This document shows positions 18,118 to 28,520 of a stretch of 64,000 nucleotides of DNA, one piece after another. Under the pieces are notes generated by a model. That model saw nothing but the letters and a program-made list of their open reading frames with translations. It ran no database searches and was not told the origin of the DNA. The stretch spans positions 37,061,695-37,125,694 of the forward strand of contig CM049316.1 in NCBI GenBank assembly GCA_026874595.1, in the 5' to 3' direction. The stretch's first letter is position 1. Each line of letters starts with the position of its first letter. Source of the DNA: Sipunculus nudus (Eukaryota > Annelida > Sipuncula > Golfingiida > Sipunculidae). Both the position numbers and the translations under genes were made by a program.

Positions 18118-18612
18118 CGAACTAAAATATGACGTCGATGTAGGCGAGGCAAGCGCAGTCAAGCAACATCCTTATAGACTGAATCCAGAAAAGCAAAAGT
18201 ATCTACAGGATGAGATTCAATATTTGCTGGACAATGATTTTATTGTACTTAGTAACAGTAACTTGAGTTGACCATGTATTCTTGTGCCCAAACCCTAATG
18301 GAAGTTACCGTATGTGCACAGATTATCGAAAATTAAAACTCTGTCACCAAGGCTGACACGTTCCCGATTCCAAGGATCGATGATTGTATTGATGGAGTCG
18401 GTAGCTCTAGATATGTCTCCAAGTTTGACTTGCTAAAAGGATTCTGGGAAGTTCCGCTGACAGAACGAGCGAAAGAAGTGTCCGCATTTGTGACACCGCA
18501 AGGACTGTACCAGTATAAAGCTATGCCGTTTAGCATGAAGAACTCGCCAGCCACGTTCCAGCACCTCATCCATATGGTTGTCAAGGACATATATACGCAT
18601 ATATTGATGACT
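18118..18612 (+). pseudogene. Gypsy reverse transcriptase, N-terminal part (interrupted)
   Basis: RT would copy the element RNA into DNA. Visible blocks are the entry segment VKQHPYRLNPEKQ, then ILVPKP, CTDYRKL, and the motif A block VSKFDLLKGFWEVPL carrying the first catalytic Asp. SAFVTPQGLYQYKAMPF and the motif B segment NSPATFQHL follow. A stop at about 18268 and frameshifts near 18295 and 18345 break the frame. The sequence stops being RT exactly at 18612, where the LINE begins. The missing YIDD box resumes at 21142. The frame at 18430-18666 is open only because it runs on into LINE sequence. Confidence 0.88.
18599..18612 (+). repeat. Left target-site duplication of the LINE insertion
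   Basis: The 14-mer atatattgatgact is repeated exactly at 21142-21155. The bases before it differ between the two sites (c at 18598, t at 21141). In the RT reading frame these bases are the codons for Tyr-Ile-Asp-Asp, so the duplication copies the catalytic box. Confidence 0.92.
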
Positions 18613-18679
18613 GATCAAAAGAATTTTATATTGAATTTTTTTATCTATTATGTGATGATCTCTTGAATTGTTTTAATAA

Positions 18680-20948
18680 ATGTTTCTGCGATGGATCACT
18701 TACTCCAAGTCAGAGACAAGCTGTAAAACTCTAATAGAAAAACCTGGTAAAGACAAAAGGATATTATCATCATGGAGACCGATCAGTTTATTAAATGTAG
18801 ATATTAAGATATTAAGTAAACTTTTAGCGCAACGTCTGAAGAAAAGTTTTACTATACTTATAGATGAAGACCAAAGTGCTTTTGGCAAAGGAAGAAGAAT
18901 TTCAGATACCAGTAGCCTTATCAGAGATATATTAGATTACTGTCATATAGAAAAGAATAAAGCTATTATTTTTGCAGTTGATTTTGCAGCTGCATTTGAT
19001 TCTATAGATTATGTTTTCATGTCTGTTACTCTGAAAAAAATTGGATTCGGGAAAATATTTCAAAATGGTATTACCGTATTACACAATAACCTGCAGAGCT
19101 GTGTTCTTAATAATGGTTATATCACAGGCTATTTTACGTTGGAAAGAGGCACCAGACAGGGGGATCCTATAGCCCCATACCTGTTCTTATTATCTATTGA
19201 AGTATTAGCAATGGTAATACGCCAATCAAACAAAGTCAAATGTAAAGACATTAATGGTGTTGAGATAAAACAATGTATGTATGCTGATGACACAATATTC
19301 TTTTTAAACGATCTACAATCCATGACAGAAGTTAGACAAATACTGAATAATTTTGCACTGATCTCATCTCTTGAAATAAATTATAGTTAATGTGAAGCTG
19401 CATGGCTCGGCTGCCCCAAAAGCAAAACCCCGGAACAAGATGATATTAAATGGATAAATTTGCATGATAAAGCGATAACAATTCTTGGAATCTGGTACAC
19501 TTATGATACGCCACTTTCGGATACACTTAATTTTGAAAACATTCACATTATATTAGTAGTCCTGTTTAATATATGGAAAACGAGAGCATTGACAATATTC
19601 GGTAGAAATTCAATTGTTAAAACCCTGGGGATCAGTAAATTACTTTATGTTTCAAATATTTTACAACCTCCTCCGAACTTTGTAAAGAAAGTGAAAAGTT
19701 ATGTTTTTGACTTCATATGGTACGGAAGAATGCCAAAAATTAAATATGAAGTCCTTTTAAACGCCCAAAGAAAATGGAGGAATTGTTTTGCCAGATATAG
19801 CCGCAATAGTAGAAACACAGAGGATAATGTGGAACGCTAGGATTAAGGACATGAAGAAAGCAAAATGCACCGTTATACCGAATTATTTTTTACGTAAATT
19901 TGGTGGTCTAGCCAATTTATCTGCTAATATAGATATAAATGTTATTAATGGAAAGATATCCAGGTACTATCGACATTGCTTACAGTCATGATCTGCTTTC
20001 ATGACTGTAGACCCAGTTGATACTAGCACTATATTGAATCAACAACTGTGGAATAATAAGTTTATACAAATAGGAGGAGGATCTACATATATAAAATATT
20101 TAGATGAGTTGGGGATAAAATATGTGTATCATGTATTGCATAAAGATGGACGAAAAAGGCATTTTCAGACGCTATATCTGAAAATTCTGCTTATACAATT
20201 AATTTTATTCACTGGAGAGGATAACAAGAGGCCATTCCGCAAAAATGGAAAGAAAGGTTAAGGAACCAACATACTTGCGATGAAACAGAGTTTAAACACA
20301 TTTTCTCTGGAGGTGAAAATTTAGACAATGCTGCAAATGTGAATTTCAAACAGGTCACGAATAGTTCAGGACAAAGTTGAAGAACCAGTAAATAAAATAA
20401 ATTTGCAAGGGAATCTTGATTTGAATAATGTTTGTTGGAAAGGAGCTGTAAAAATGTATATGAAACTACTTTGGATATATGTACTTAAGACAGTTTCAAT
20501 TTAATTCATATATAATAAATTAACTGTCAATGATAAATTATATACATGGAGACTGATGGACACTTGCAGATGTTCATACTGTTTCATGGATAAAGAATCA
20601 GTTGTCCATTTGTTCTGTGAATGTTTCTTGGTTAAATCTCTTTACTTTCACCTTATAAATTGGGCGCATTGAGCTGGCATCTATATGCCACCATTAACAC
20701 CTGAAACTGTGTATATGGGTTGCCCGGATGATACGCCGTTTAAACAGCTTGTTGATTTCTTGTTATTAATTTATAAGTTTATCATATTTAGTCAACGTAA
20801 GCAGGGCAAGGTCCCTTCACTGTCAACATTCCTTGCGCATGTGAAGCATAATAAAATGATCGAACGTAAAACATCAGAAAAGAATGAATTACTGGATAAG
20901 CATCTTGAAAAATGGGGACAAACACTCGCCATTCTCAATAGTTCTTGA
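18680..20948 (+). pseudogene. LINE ORF2 remnant: RT, downstream region, CCHC finger
   Basis: ORF2 normally supplies endonuclease and RT. Here only RT onward remains. Residues of the first open segment (18680-19387): EKPGKD and WRPISLLN near 22-40, motif A AVDFAAAFDS near 95-104, RQGDP near 159, and YADDT near 199-203 (motif C, both Asp intact). One stop at 19388-19390 replaces a sense codon, and the same frame continues to about 19790. The frame then shifts by one and continues to 20261 with a stop at 19989-19991. A C-x2-C-x8-H-x4-C finger is encoded from 20571, and the frame ends in a stop at 20946-20948. The part between 20262 and about 20550 is more degraded. Not functional as it stands. 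Confidence 0.9.
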
Positions 20949-21141
20949 TTATTTTGAAGCCACATGAATTGTTTTTGTTGCTACATCCTTTGTTTTATTT
21001 ACAACAATTGTCTTGTAATGTTTTTTGTTACTGTAATGATGTCGATGATGAAAAAAAAATAAATGCTTAAATGATAAGTCTTAGACATTATTAAAGCTGG
21101 AGAGAGATGAAAAAAAAAAAAAGAAAAAGAAAAAAATATAT
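20949..21141 (+). other. LINE 3' UTR and A-rich tail
   Basis: Non-coding sequence after the ORF2 stop. It contains AATAAA around 21058-21063 and then an impure A tail with G interruptions. A short TA stretch merges with the right target duplication at 21142, so the exact tail end is ambiguous by a few bases. Confidence 0.75.
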
Positions 21142-21155
21142 ATATATTGATGACT
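21142..21155 (+). repeat. Right target-site duplication of the LINE insertion
   Basis: Exact second copy of the 14-mer at 18599-18612. The gypsy RT frame resumes here with YIDDFIVYSDTWEKHL. Confidence 0.92.
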
Positions 21156-21565
21156 TCATCGTGTACAGCGACACCTGGGAAAAACATCTGCAAATTCTTC
21201 GTGACCTCTTTGAAAGACTCAGATTTTACTAAGTTGACGGTCAGAAGGCAATGATGGCACAGATCGTCCAATTTGTTATTTCTCAAGAAAGTTTAATGCA
21301 AACCAGAAAAAACTAATCCACTATTGAAAAAGAATGTTTGGCTTTTATTTTGGCATTGCAACATTTTGAAGTTTATGTTACTACATCAGTCAAGCCTATC
21401 ATTATCTTCAGTTATTACAATCCCCTCACGTTCATGAACAAGTTGAAGTGTAAAAATCAAAGATTGCTCAGATGGAGTTTGTTCTTACACGATTACAACC
21501 TTGAAATCAAGCACATTAAAGGGAAAGACAATGTACTTGCTGATTGCTTATCGAAATGTTTATGA
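21142..21565 (+). pseudogene. Gypsy RT catalytic box plus deleted RNase H
   Basis: The RT resumes with the YIDD box and about 20 further codons of the palm/thumb (EKHLQILRDLFERL). The frame then breaks near 21230. The sequence jumps to DGTDRPICYFSRKFNANQKK, which is already inside RNase H, so the RT thumb, the connection and the first RNase H Asp are deleted. RNase H continues with STIEKECLAFILALQHFEVY (catalytic Glu present). It then has FSYYNPL where the family has a TDHxPL-type motif, so a catalytic Asp is replaced by Tyr. The end NVLADCLSK keeps the final Asp. The frame ends in a stop at 21563-21565. Confidence 0.85.
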
Positions 21566-21684
21566 AATGTTGTAAACGAGATGTTTATGTAATGTTGTAA
21601 ATAAGATGGTTTTGAAATGTTGTAATAATTTAGTGATTGTGATCGCAAAAAAGAAAGTTTTGAGAAAACTTTATTTTTTCTTAC

Positions 21685-21695
21685 AGGAGGGGGAG
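21685..21695 (+). promoter_or_regulatory. Polypurine tract (plus-strand primer)
   Basis: The purine run aggagggggag ends immediately before the TG of the 3' LTR. That is where the plus-strand primer for LTR-element reverse transcription must lie. Position and composition both fit. Confidence 0.85.
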
Positions 21696-21978
21696 TGTTA
21701 CAGGTGCCCCTTTTTATTGTGTGCAGCGGTCTTACAGATGACTGTTTATTGTGCACACGGACGTTCCATGTGTTGTTGGCATTTTGTTTGTGTGCCACGC
21801 GTAGCTCGGGTTGTGGCGGCCTCGCCTGGCCGCATGTTGCAGGTTCGGTTTAATCCGCATTGGTTTAACCCTGGGTGCGCAGCGTTCTTTGTTCTGGTAT
21901 GTTCTTTGAACGTGTGTACTGTGTTAGATTCTTTAGAATGTTCCAGCAAAGGAAGTTTCTCGGCTGGAGGTGAAAAGT

Positions 21979-21987
21979 TATAAATAG
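21979..21987 (+). promoter_or_regulatory. LTR TATA box
   Basis: TATAAATAG followed by a G run, about 280 bases into the LTR. The same element is intact in copies B (30008-30016) and E (60364-60372, minus strand), and mutated in C and D. It is the likely core promoter of the U3/R boundary. Confidence 0.75.
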
Positions 21988-22391
21988 GGGGCTGTGATTA
22001 AGAGCCGAGAGAGAGAGAAAGGTGAGAGAATATTCCAGCTGACACAGGAGCGTGTATGTCAGTTTGTCGGACCTCTTTCGATAAGGGTGGCAATTATAGA
22101 TTTTCTTCAGATTTTCTTGTGGATATTGTGACGAATCTTATTTGGTCTTTAGTTTTCTTTCTGGATTGTTACAAGTTCTTTACATTTGACTGTTATTCTC
22201 CGAGAGAATTTGTGTTAACTTTTCATCCGGCTTATACATTTTAAAGGACTTATCGCTGTGACAGTGGTGGTATCCAGGTACTGTGCACTTTGTTTAATTT
22301 ACTGTGTGATTGTATTGATTTGTTGTTATACTGCTGTTATACTGTGTAATTTTATTGATTTAGTGTATTGTAATGTTAGGGTTGTTTTAAG

Positions 22392-22397
22392 AATAAA
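22392..22397 (+). terminator. LTR polyadenylation signal
   Basis: AATAAA in the 3' third of the LTR, conserved in copies C, D and E. In copy B the equivalent site has lost the hexamer (reads aatagt). Confidence 0.6.
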
Positions 22398-22560
22398 TTA
22401 TAGTTATTTGTTAACAAAAAACACTGACTTCTTTATTCATTCCCCTATAGACATTTCACACTGGCTAGTGTTACAGAATCTGATTATTTTTTTTTTATCT
22501 CCTTGACAAAATTTATTTTCATCAAGCATACGTGATCTGTTGATATTAGGTTCCGTAACA

Positions 22561-25500
22561 GTAGTTAGAATAATATACATTAATATGTGCAACTGGCGTT
22601 AATATAGACTATTTCACTGAGAGTGAGATGCGTCATATCAACACAATCATCTTGCATACTCTATCTATCAAAGTGAGCGATGCAATGAATTTCCGTTTAA
22701 CTGAACGATATCTATGTGATATAAAAAATCGTTTTTATGTAGACATGTCAGTTAACTTCGGATATGATATTTGAAGTAGATTTCACAAGGACATGTAACC
22801 GTTTGTCCAAAATCTGAAAAGGCCAATTCACAATTTGACAAAGAGATCAACGTGAATGAGTACTGTGAATATGGCGCCCACCTTGGTCAAACTTGCTGCT
22901 GGTCACAACTAAACCAATGAATGAATCTCCACCCCTACGTTACATTATTTATATATAATAACCTTGTTAATAACCTTGATTTCTACAGTAACAAATCAGG
23001 AAAGCTTGGACATTCACCGTTTATTTGAATAAACAAGAGTCTACCTTACGAACTGAACAATGAGAATGAGGCATGTCGGGACGGGTTCTAGATCCTCTCG
23101 TTAAATCAATGTCGTCGTTAAGACAAAGGGCAGCAATAGGCAGATAATTGAAACCAGGTTTTGTTTAATAGGGAACCTTTTACGTCACGGTAGGTAAAGC
23201 GTAGAATTTAACACTGGTCTTTGCGACTTCTTATTGGCTTTGAATAATTGTTCAGGAATTTGTGGAAAAGAAACAAGCTTGTTGTAATTACATTGAAATT
23301 TCAATAACAACTTCAGCTGCCGAAGCAACATTAATCACTTAAAACAGGAGGCACAGTTCTTGTTTGTAATTAAACGCTGAGTAAAAATATTGACTAGAAA
23401 ACCAGGACACACCAAATAGAATGTTCTTCGGCAAGAGGGATAAATGAACTCGTGAGCAAGAGGAAGATTTGTCGGAAGGGGGTCTACTGGCGGAGACAGA
23501 ATACTCGGGCTTTTTTCAGCTTTCAGGAAAGATTTTAAAATGTGCTTCATATCTTAAAATGGTACCGAATATGGATAACATGAAGTAAGGGACAGTTTCC
23601 ACAACATATTTATGTAATATCTGCCCCGGTGCATTGTGGGGCTTGGATTCCAATGCCCATAAATCCTAAACAGCAAAGTAGTAAGTACACTTGTGAGCCC
23701 GATTCTGTGCATTGTAGGAAGAGGTCGAGACATTACAATAAATCCCTTGGTGTTCAGTCACGGAATAAAATCTTCTAACATAGGGGCGGCGATACCGTAT
23801 AAACAATTATCCTGTTTCCTTCGTTGTTTAAGAAGTCGGACAAGGCATGATGAGCGACCATTAAATTCACAGTCACTGTGAAGTCGGATGTTTCAGACCC
23901 ACGATGCAGGTACAGCTAGTGACGCTGTTGTTAAAACTGATATATCTCTGGTCCAATAACGGGTGGAATGACCTCCATCGGCTTAATGTTGATAACAGAC
24001 ATAAAAATAAACAACCAGACTGGTTAACACAGCTTTGAATGTAAGACTTCCTTTCGCATGTTATAGACCTGATGGAGTTTCTATAGAAACCCACTGTCTT
24101 CTAAGTGTTTGTTTGGGTGGAAACTCTCTGCTATGGTCAAATGTGTCAAATCACTTATTGCTATATTACGTCAATTAACCTGGGTATGTTTATCATGTTG
24201 CGTCAAAGACGTGCTCTTACAAGGCACTGAACGAAAATTCGCGTTTTGGTAGCATAAGGCCTAAGTTGTTTGTATGTTATTGGTACGTTGAGTATAAAAA
24301 AAACAAAGTGATGCAAAACAAATTCATCCCTTTCTCCATAACATAGCTCTGACGCCTAAAAGTTTTATATTTATGTGCAATAATATGTTTTTTTATCTCA
24401 CGTTATTAGTTTATAACGTAATAAAGTTATAACGTTACACGTTATTAGGCTGAATACTTATATTTCTCCGAGTACACAGGCTTAATATCTCCGGTACACT
24501 AGTTTACACGTTGCTAATAAAGACAGACCACGTACGTTTGATTACCATAACAATTAAGACTATGTGATCAGAGGTTTCTTCAAGTAAAGGGTGCCAAGAA
24601 CCTGTGCAGACATAGTTCTTATCGAGATCGAACATCGAAATTGATAAAGGTTTTGTTTAAAGGGAGAACAATGTCATTGCCTTGCATCTTGGTACATTTC
24701 ATATATGTCAACACTGAACAAATTAATTTCTTAAAATTTACTTTATCCAGATGCTAATGCAGCAGTTCTGAAAATAACCAAGAACAAATGGACGATTTTG
24801 GGAAAAACGGCAGAGGAAACATTTATTATGAATTGGCTTGTGTTCCTTAGACCTCCCAAGGGTCTACATTTATATATAGTAGGTTGCTTACGTTTAACAC
24901 ATGCATAATGCACGGAGGATCCTGAGACACTTAGCACAACACTTGAATACTCAGATGTGAAATATTCATGCATTTTTTATCAGAAGCTTAAGGCGCGAGT
25001 TTGTAACTTATTAATTATGTATGTAATAAGGTATACATGCTCAATATACATAAACACACAGCGTCTGACATAACAGGAACAGTGCAGCACTTTAACATGA
25101 AGGCTTGAACTATTACATGGTTTTGGCTAAAAAAGTAATCTTTAATGGTACCTGCTATTTTTTCACCATGGTTTCTAAATCTATTTCTAGAAGTATGCAA
25201 AAATTATAGATGTTTAATCTTTAATATTCAGTTCGTTGTACACAAACAATAAGTCCTTATATAAATGCATGCCACATTGCCTATACCTTCAATATCATGA
25301 ACTCTTTCAAGAAAACCTCGGGAAGTTTAAGTACCCAGGGCCGGCAAGTGCGGCAGACACCGGGTATAAAACGGCAAGAAACGTACGCTTCCGCGCTTTT
25401 CAAAACCAAAATAAATTAATAAATCTGCATTCTAGGGAATACAAGCCTCCGCCATATGGGGGCCACCTATTGTGGGGTGCTCCCAAAACCGTGTTTATTG
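22561..25500. other. Unique tract without recognisable genes
   Basis: No gene, RNA or paired transposon ends are recognised. A small cluster of acgttatta / ttataacgt words sits at 24399-24450. Frames such as 23335-23550 (-) and 24743-24973 (-) lack any family signature. Confidence 0.5.
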
Positions 25501-25509
25501 GCTTATTTG

Positions 25510-25760
25510 GCCCATAATCCTAGGTTCATTTGTGCATAAGTGACTATACATTTGTGAATATTCCTTGATGACGTTCCTAAATCCGGATCATATCCCCGAT
25601 CAACACTGAAATCTAAACGATTATTCGTTGGCCCATTGACCAAATGCCTTGAAAATGTCATGAGATTCCGTTCATGTTGATATGTTGTTAACAATATCAA
25701 AAGACAAACACAGACTCAGACGAATGTCGATCACTGCATATCCTCATGGCGGAGAAAATT
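25510..25760 (+). repeat. Dispersed repeat family 1, copy 2
   Basis: Aligns over about 220 bases to 42925-43135 in the same orientation. Shared words include ccttgatgacgt, cctaaatccgga, catgagatt-cgttca and agacaaacac-ac. It ends near gcatatcctcatggcgga, a word pair resembling the 3' ends of some invertebrate non-LTR elements. Confidence 0.65.
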
Positions 25761-27240
25761 AATACAGGTTTAGAAATATGTAAACGGTTAATTCTACCAA
25801 GAAAAAAATGTAAAAACAGTACATGCACGCAGCCGTCGATTAAAGGAAAATCTTGGTCAGCAACTTTATCTCCCGATGAGTTAAGGTTATACCATGCGTC
25901 TTCGGTAGAAATCATGTCACAGAAAAAAATATTCAGTTTGTTTGACAGATTCCATTCTCATGTTTTATGCAAATATGGTGGGCGAAACGCGTCACCTGCT
26001 GTTACGGCCATCAACGTTTGAAAAGATTTCTGATTTCCCCGATGTCCTATAGTTGATCGACGTAACGTACGCTGAGCCATTATATCGTAGCCCGGAGCGA
26101 CGCAGTACCTTTTGACGCAGGTGAGGCACACACTTGTTCACCTGTTGCAGAACATAGTGATGGCATCATCATTACATTTAGGTCACGTCCAGTATGAAGG
26201 AAAAATGTCATTTTGCTCGTTTGGAGCTCAGCTGTTCGTCTATTCATTAAAAGAAAAAAGATAAGCTTGGCTGGAATCTTCTAATTAAATGTCCTAAAAC
26301 TAGGTTGGCAACTAAAGTTTCGCTTTCACAACACAGAGTGATAAATATAGGTTAATATTCATTTAATATGAATGAGGTTTCCACGCTGATATACGCGAAA
26401 CACCGTAGTTTAATAATATTTGGGCTTACCATTGCTGAACCCTACATAAATATAGGAGTTTATCCTAAGAACACCCAGTGTTTAACCCTTGGATACCAAG
26501 AGGACAATCAAGGCACACTTATAAAAGTGACTGCTAGAACTCCTTCATCTCGCTATATTCTCTGAGGTCAACTTTAGAATTTGTCCTAAATATGAAATAA
26601 ATCTCAACAGTTGAGGATTAAATGTCCGATACTCGTAGAGAAACTGTCACTGCAGAAGACTGACTTAGTTGATTTAAAGAATTCTCTTCTGAAAAAAAGA
26701 CAAAAAGAGTAATAAAATAGAGCTTACAACAGTACATCTTGATTAGTTTGGTAAATTAAAAGAAAATGTGATCTAAAAAGTATATATCTTCTGTAAATAG
26801 AACGCCGACAGATACGTAAGTCTAAAATCACACAGTTGGTGTTTGCCAGCATGTTGTCTGTGTCTGAGGTAAACAATTTGTAAGCAAGTGCCTTTCTGCC
26901 TTTCGGTAATTAACGCCCTTGACTGTCTAACTCACATATTGTGTGATGCGAATCAATATTCAGACGTGCTTACAGCGATGGCTTTGCTGGTCCAGGACTA
27001 TTTACTGAATTGTATACTTTGGATGAGCAGTGGGTGGTGTTTTTAAGGTATGGGTAATTAACCTCTCCATCGTGGGCTTTTTGTTATACCGGGTGGGCGG
27101 CCGCATTTAAATGTTTTTTTTTATATACGCTTCCATCTATTATCATTATATTATGGCCCTGTACTACCTGCCAAAAGTCACAAGACCACCAGTGATAACC
27201 TGTGACTTGTCCACCCATTAGTCATATATACTCCTGTGAG
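25761..27240. other. Unique tract, no gene recognised
   Basis: Contains a 91-codon Lys/Ser-rich frame (25746-26021) and a 65-codon frame (26368-26565). Neither has a domain or motif I recognise, and nothing in their context supports splicing or expression. No transposon ends seen. Confidence 0.4.
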
Positions 27241-27279
27241 AGACTTACAATTGTCGTGTGACCAGCATTATGACCGATT

Positions 27280-28520
27280 GATGGTCGTAAAGGGTTATTG
27301 ATGGTTCGGACTAGGTCATATATACCATCGTACGATTACTACCGACCACGTCAATCCCAGCCCATTGTACACGTTAAAAACTTCAGATATGACACATTAC
27401 GAATCAGGATTCGACATGAAATCCAGGCTTCCTGGCTTCCTATCGCATCGTGTATGTTGAAATACGATACGAAGTCCTACGGTCTTGGCTTCGCATCTTA
27501 TCGTATTTTTTTAAGTGTGTTTTAATGTTCGAATTGTTAATTTCACAAAAGCAAATTTTCTGCGATGTATAGAACCACCTCTGCATCTGTGTTGCTGATC
27601 AGTACATGATGAAATTATCTGTCCCCATTTGCACAAATTTCGTACGGAAATGTTCGAATATTCGGTATTTACGATTCGAAGTTGCGATAAAAAAATACGA
27701 AATTGTATCGAATCAAAATTTCGTAATTTGTACGAGGGCTGAAGGGAGGTTTTTGTAAAGGATCAAAGACCTCATTAAGCGCAAACATCGCACAACAGGT
27801 ATAGATAGGTCTACGACAGAAAACTGGGGAAATTCCTAAGATAGTCGTGGGCGTGTCGTACGAAATTCGGGTGTTCAAAAAATGCTGTCGTAGACCCTTG
27901 GTGTAAAATTTTGAACATGTTCCAAATTTTTTTTAGCGTCGTAGGTCAGTTTTTACTTCAGGTCGGTCTCGTAGTCCTGTTGTACGATGCCTTACGAGTG
28001 TTTTACGATCAAACTTCGAATGACGTAGGATTTTATTTTGGTAATCTGAGGCCTTACGAATCGTAGGACTTTCAGCCAAATCATTGCCAGACATTTTACC
28101 GTCGTAGGTAATTCCTGCGACCGCCCTGGGTTTGTCTTTAGCCTAATGATTAGTCACATTCATCGCACAACATGTATACAACAGGCCTACTACAAAAAAA
28201 TAGAGAAATTTTTCATTTGTATTACGACCATCGTAGGGACCTCATATGAATGTCGAAGAGCGTACGAGTAGACTTAGACATCCCAGGTGAATTTGCCCAC
28301 GACCGTCGTACAACAAATATATCATATTTGATCGCTAACATGACATTGTCAAAATAAAAATCACCCACACCTACGACGCTTCCATCTGTCATAGCCCTGC
28401 TGAAATCGAACGACATTCAAAATCGTACAATGTTTGTGACTTAGGCTTTACGACCCATATTCCCTCTGCGACCGCTCATGACCAGCAGCGATCATCAGTG
28501 ACTCGTCGCGCGACAATCTT
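27280..28520. repeat. TACGA/TCGTA-rich degenerate repeat tract
   Basis: About 30 occurrences of the complementary pentamers TACGA and TCGTA in roughly 1.2 kb, several fused as tcgtacga (27329, 27859). At this base composition only a few would be expected. The words occur on both strands at irregular spacing, often as ttacga-, -tcgtagg and ctacgac. This points to a decayed CpG-containing, partly self-complementary repeat rather than a gene. No coding frame tracks with it. Confidence 0.6.

Larger units (their letters stand above)
18613..21141 (+). mobile_element. 5'-truncated Tx1/L1-like LINE inserted in the gypsy RT
   Basis: About 2.5 kb of a non-LTR retrotransposon. It starts just before the RT domain (no ORF1 and no endonuclease domain) and ends in an impure A-rich tail (about 21110-21137). 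Exact 14-bp target duplications flank it. The RT blocks and the C-terminal CCHC-type finger match the L1/Tx1 superfamily rather than RTE or CR1. 5' truncation, an A-rich 3' tail and a target duplication of this size are the signature of target-primed reverse transcription. It shares orientation with its host element and has few lesions, so it looks younger than the gypsy element it interrupts. Confidence 0.92.
17386..22560 (+). mobile_element. Gmr1-type Ty3/gypsy element, 3' half, split by a LINE
   Basis: Order on the + strand: integrase tail (17386-17883), RT N-terminal part (18118-18612), inserted LINE (18613-21141), RT catalytic box onward and RNase H (21142-21565), polypurine tract (21685-21695), 3' LTR (21696-22560). 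Typical Ty3/gypsy elements have RT and RNase H before integrase. Integrase first is the arrangement described for the Gmr1 group, named from an Atlantic cod element. The 5' LTR, gag, protease and the catalytic part of integrase are absent. There are many stops and frameshifts, plus a deletion between RT and RNase H. The element is dead. Confidence 0.88.
21696..22560 (+). mobile_element. 3' LTR of the gypsy element (LTR copy A)
   Basis: An 865-bp LTR starting TGTTAC and ending GTAACA. The start is fixed by the adjacent polypurine tract, and the end by alignment to copies B, D and E. It contains a TATA box (21979-21987) and an AATAAA (22392-22397). A tandem duplication of about 34 bases lies at the very start: ttacag at 21698 and again at 21732. 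An open frame starting at 22258 recurs in copies D and E but is probably not a gene. Confidence 0.88.

Noticed and set aside
17386-22560. Endogenous retrovirus with an env gene
   Set aside because: No env frame lies between RNase H and the LTR. Only about 120 non-coding bases separate them.
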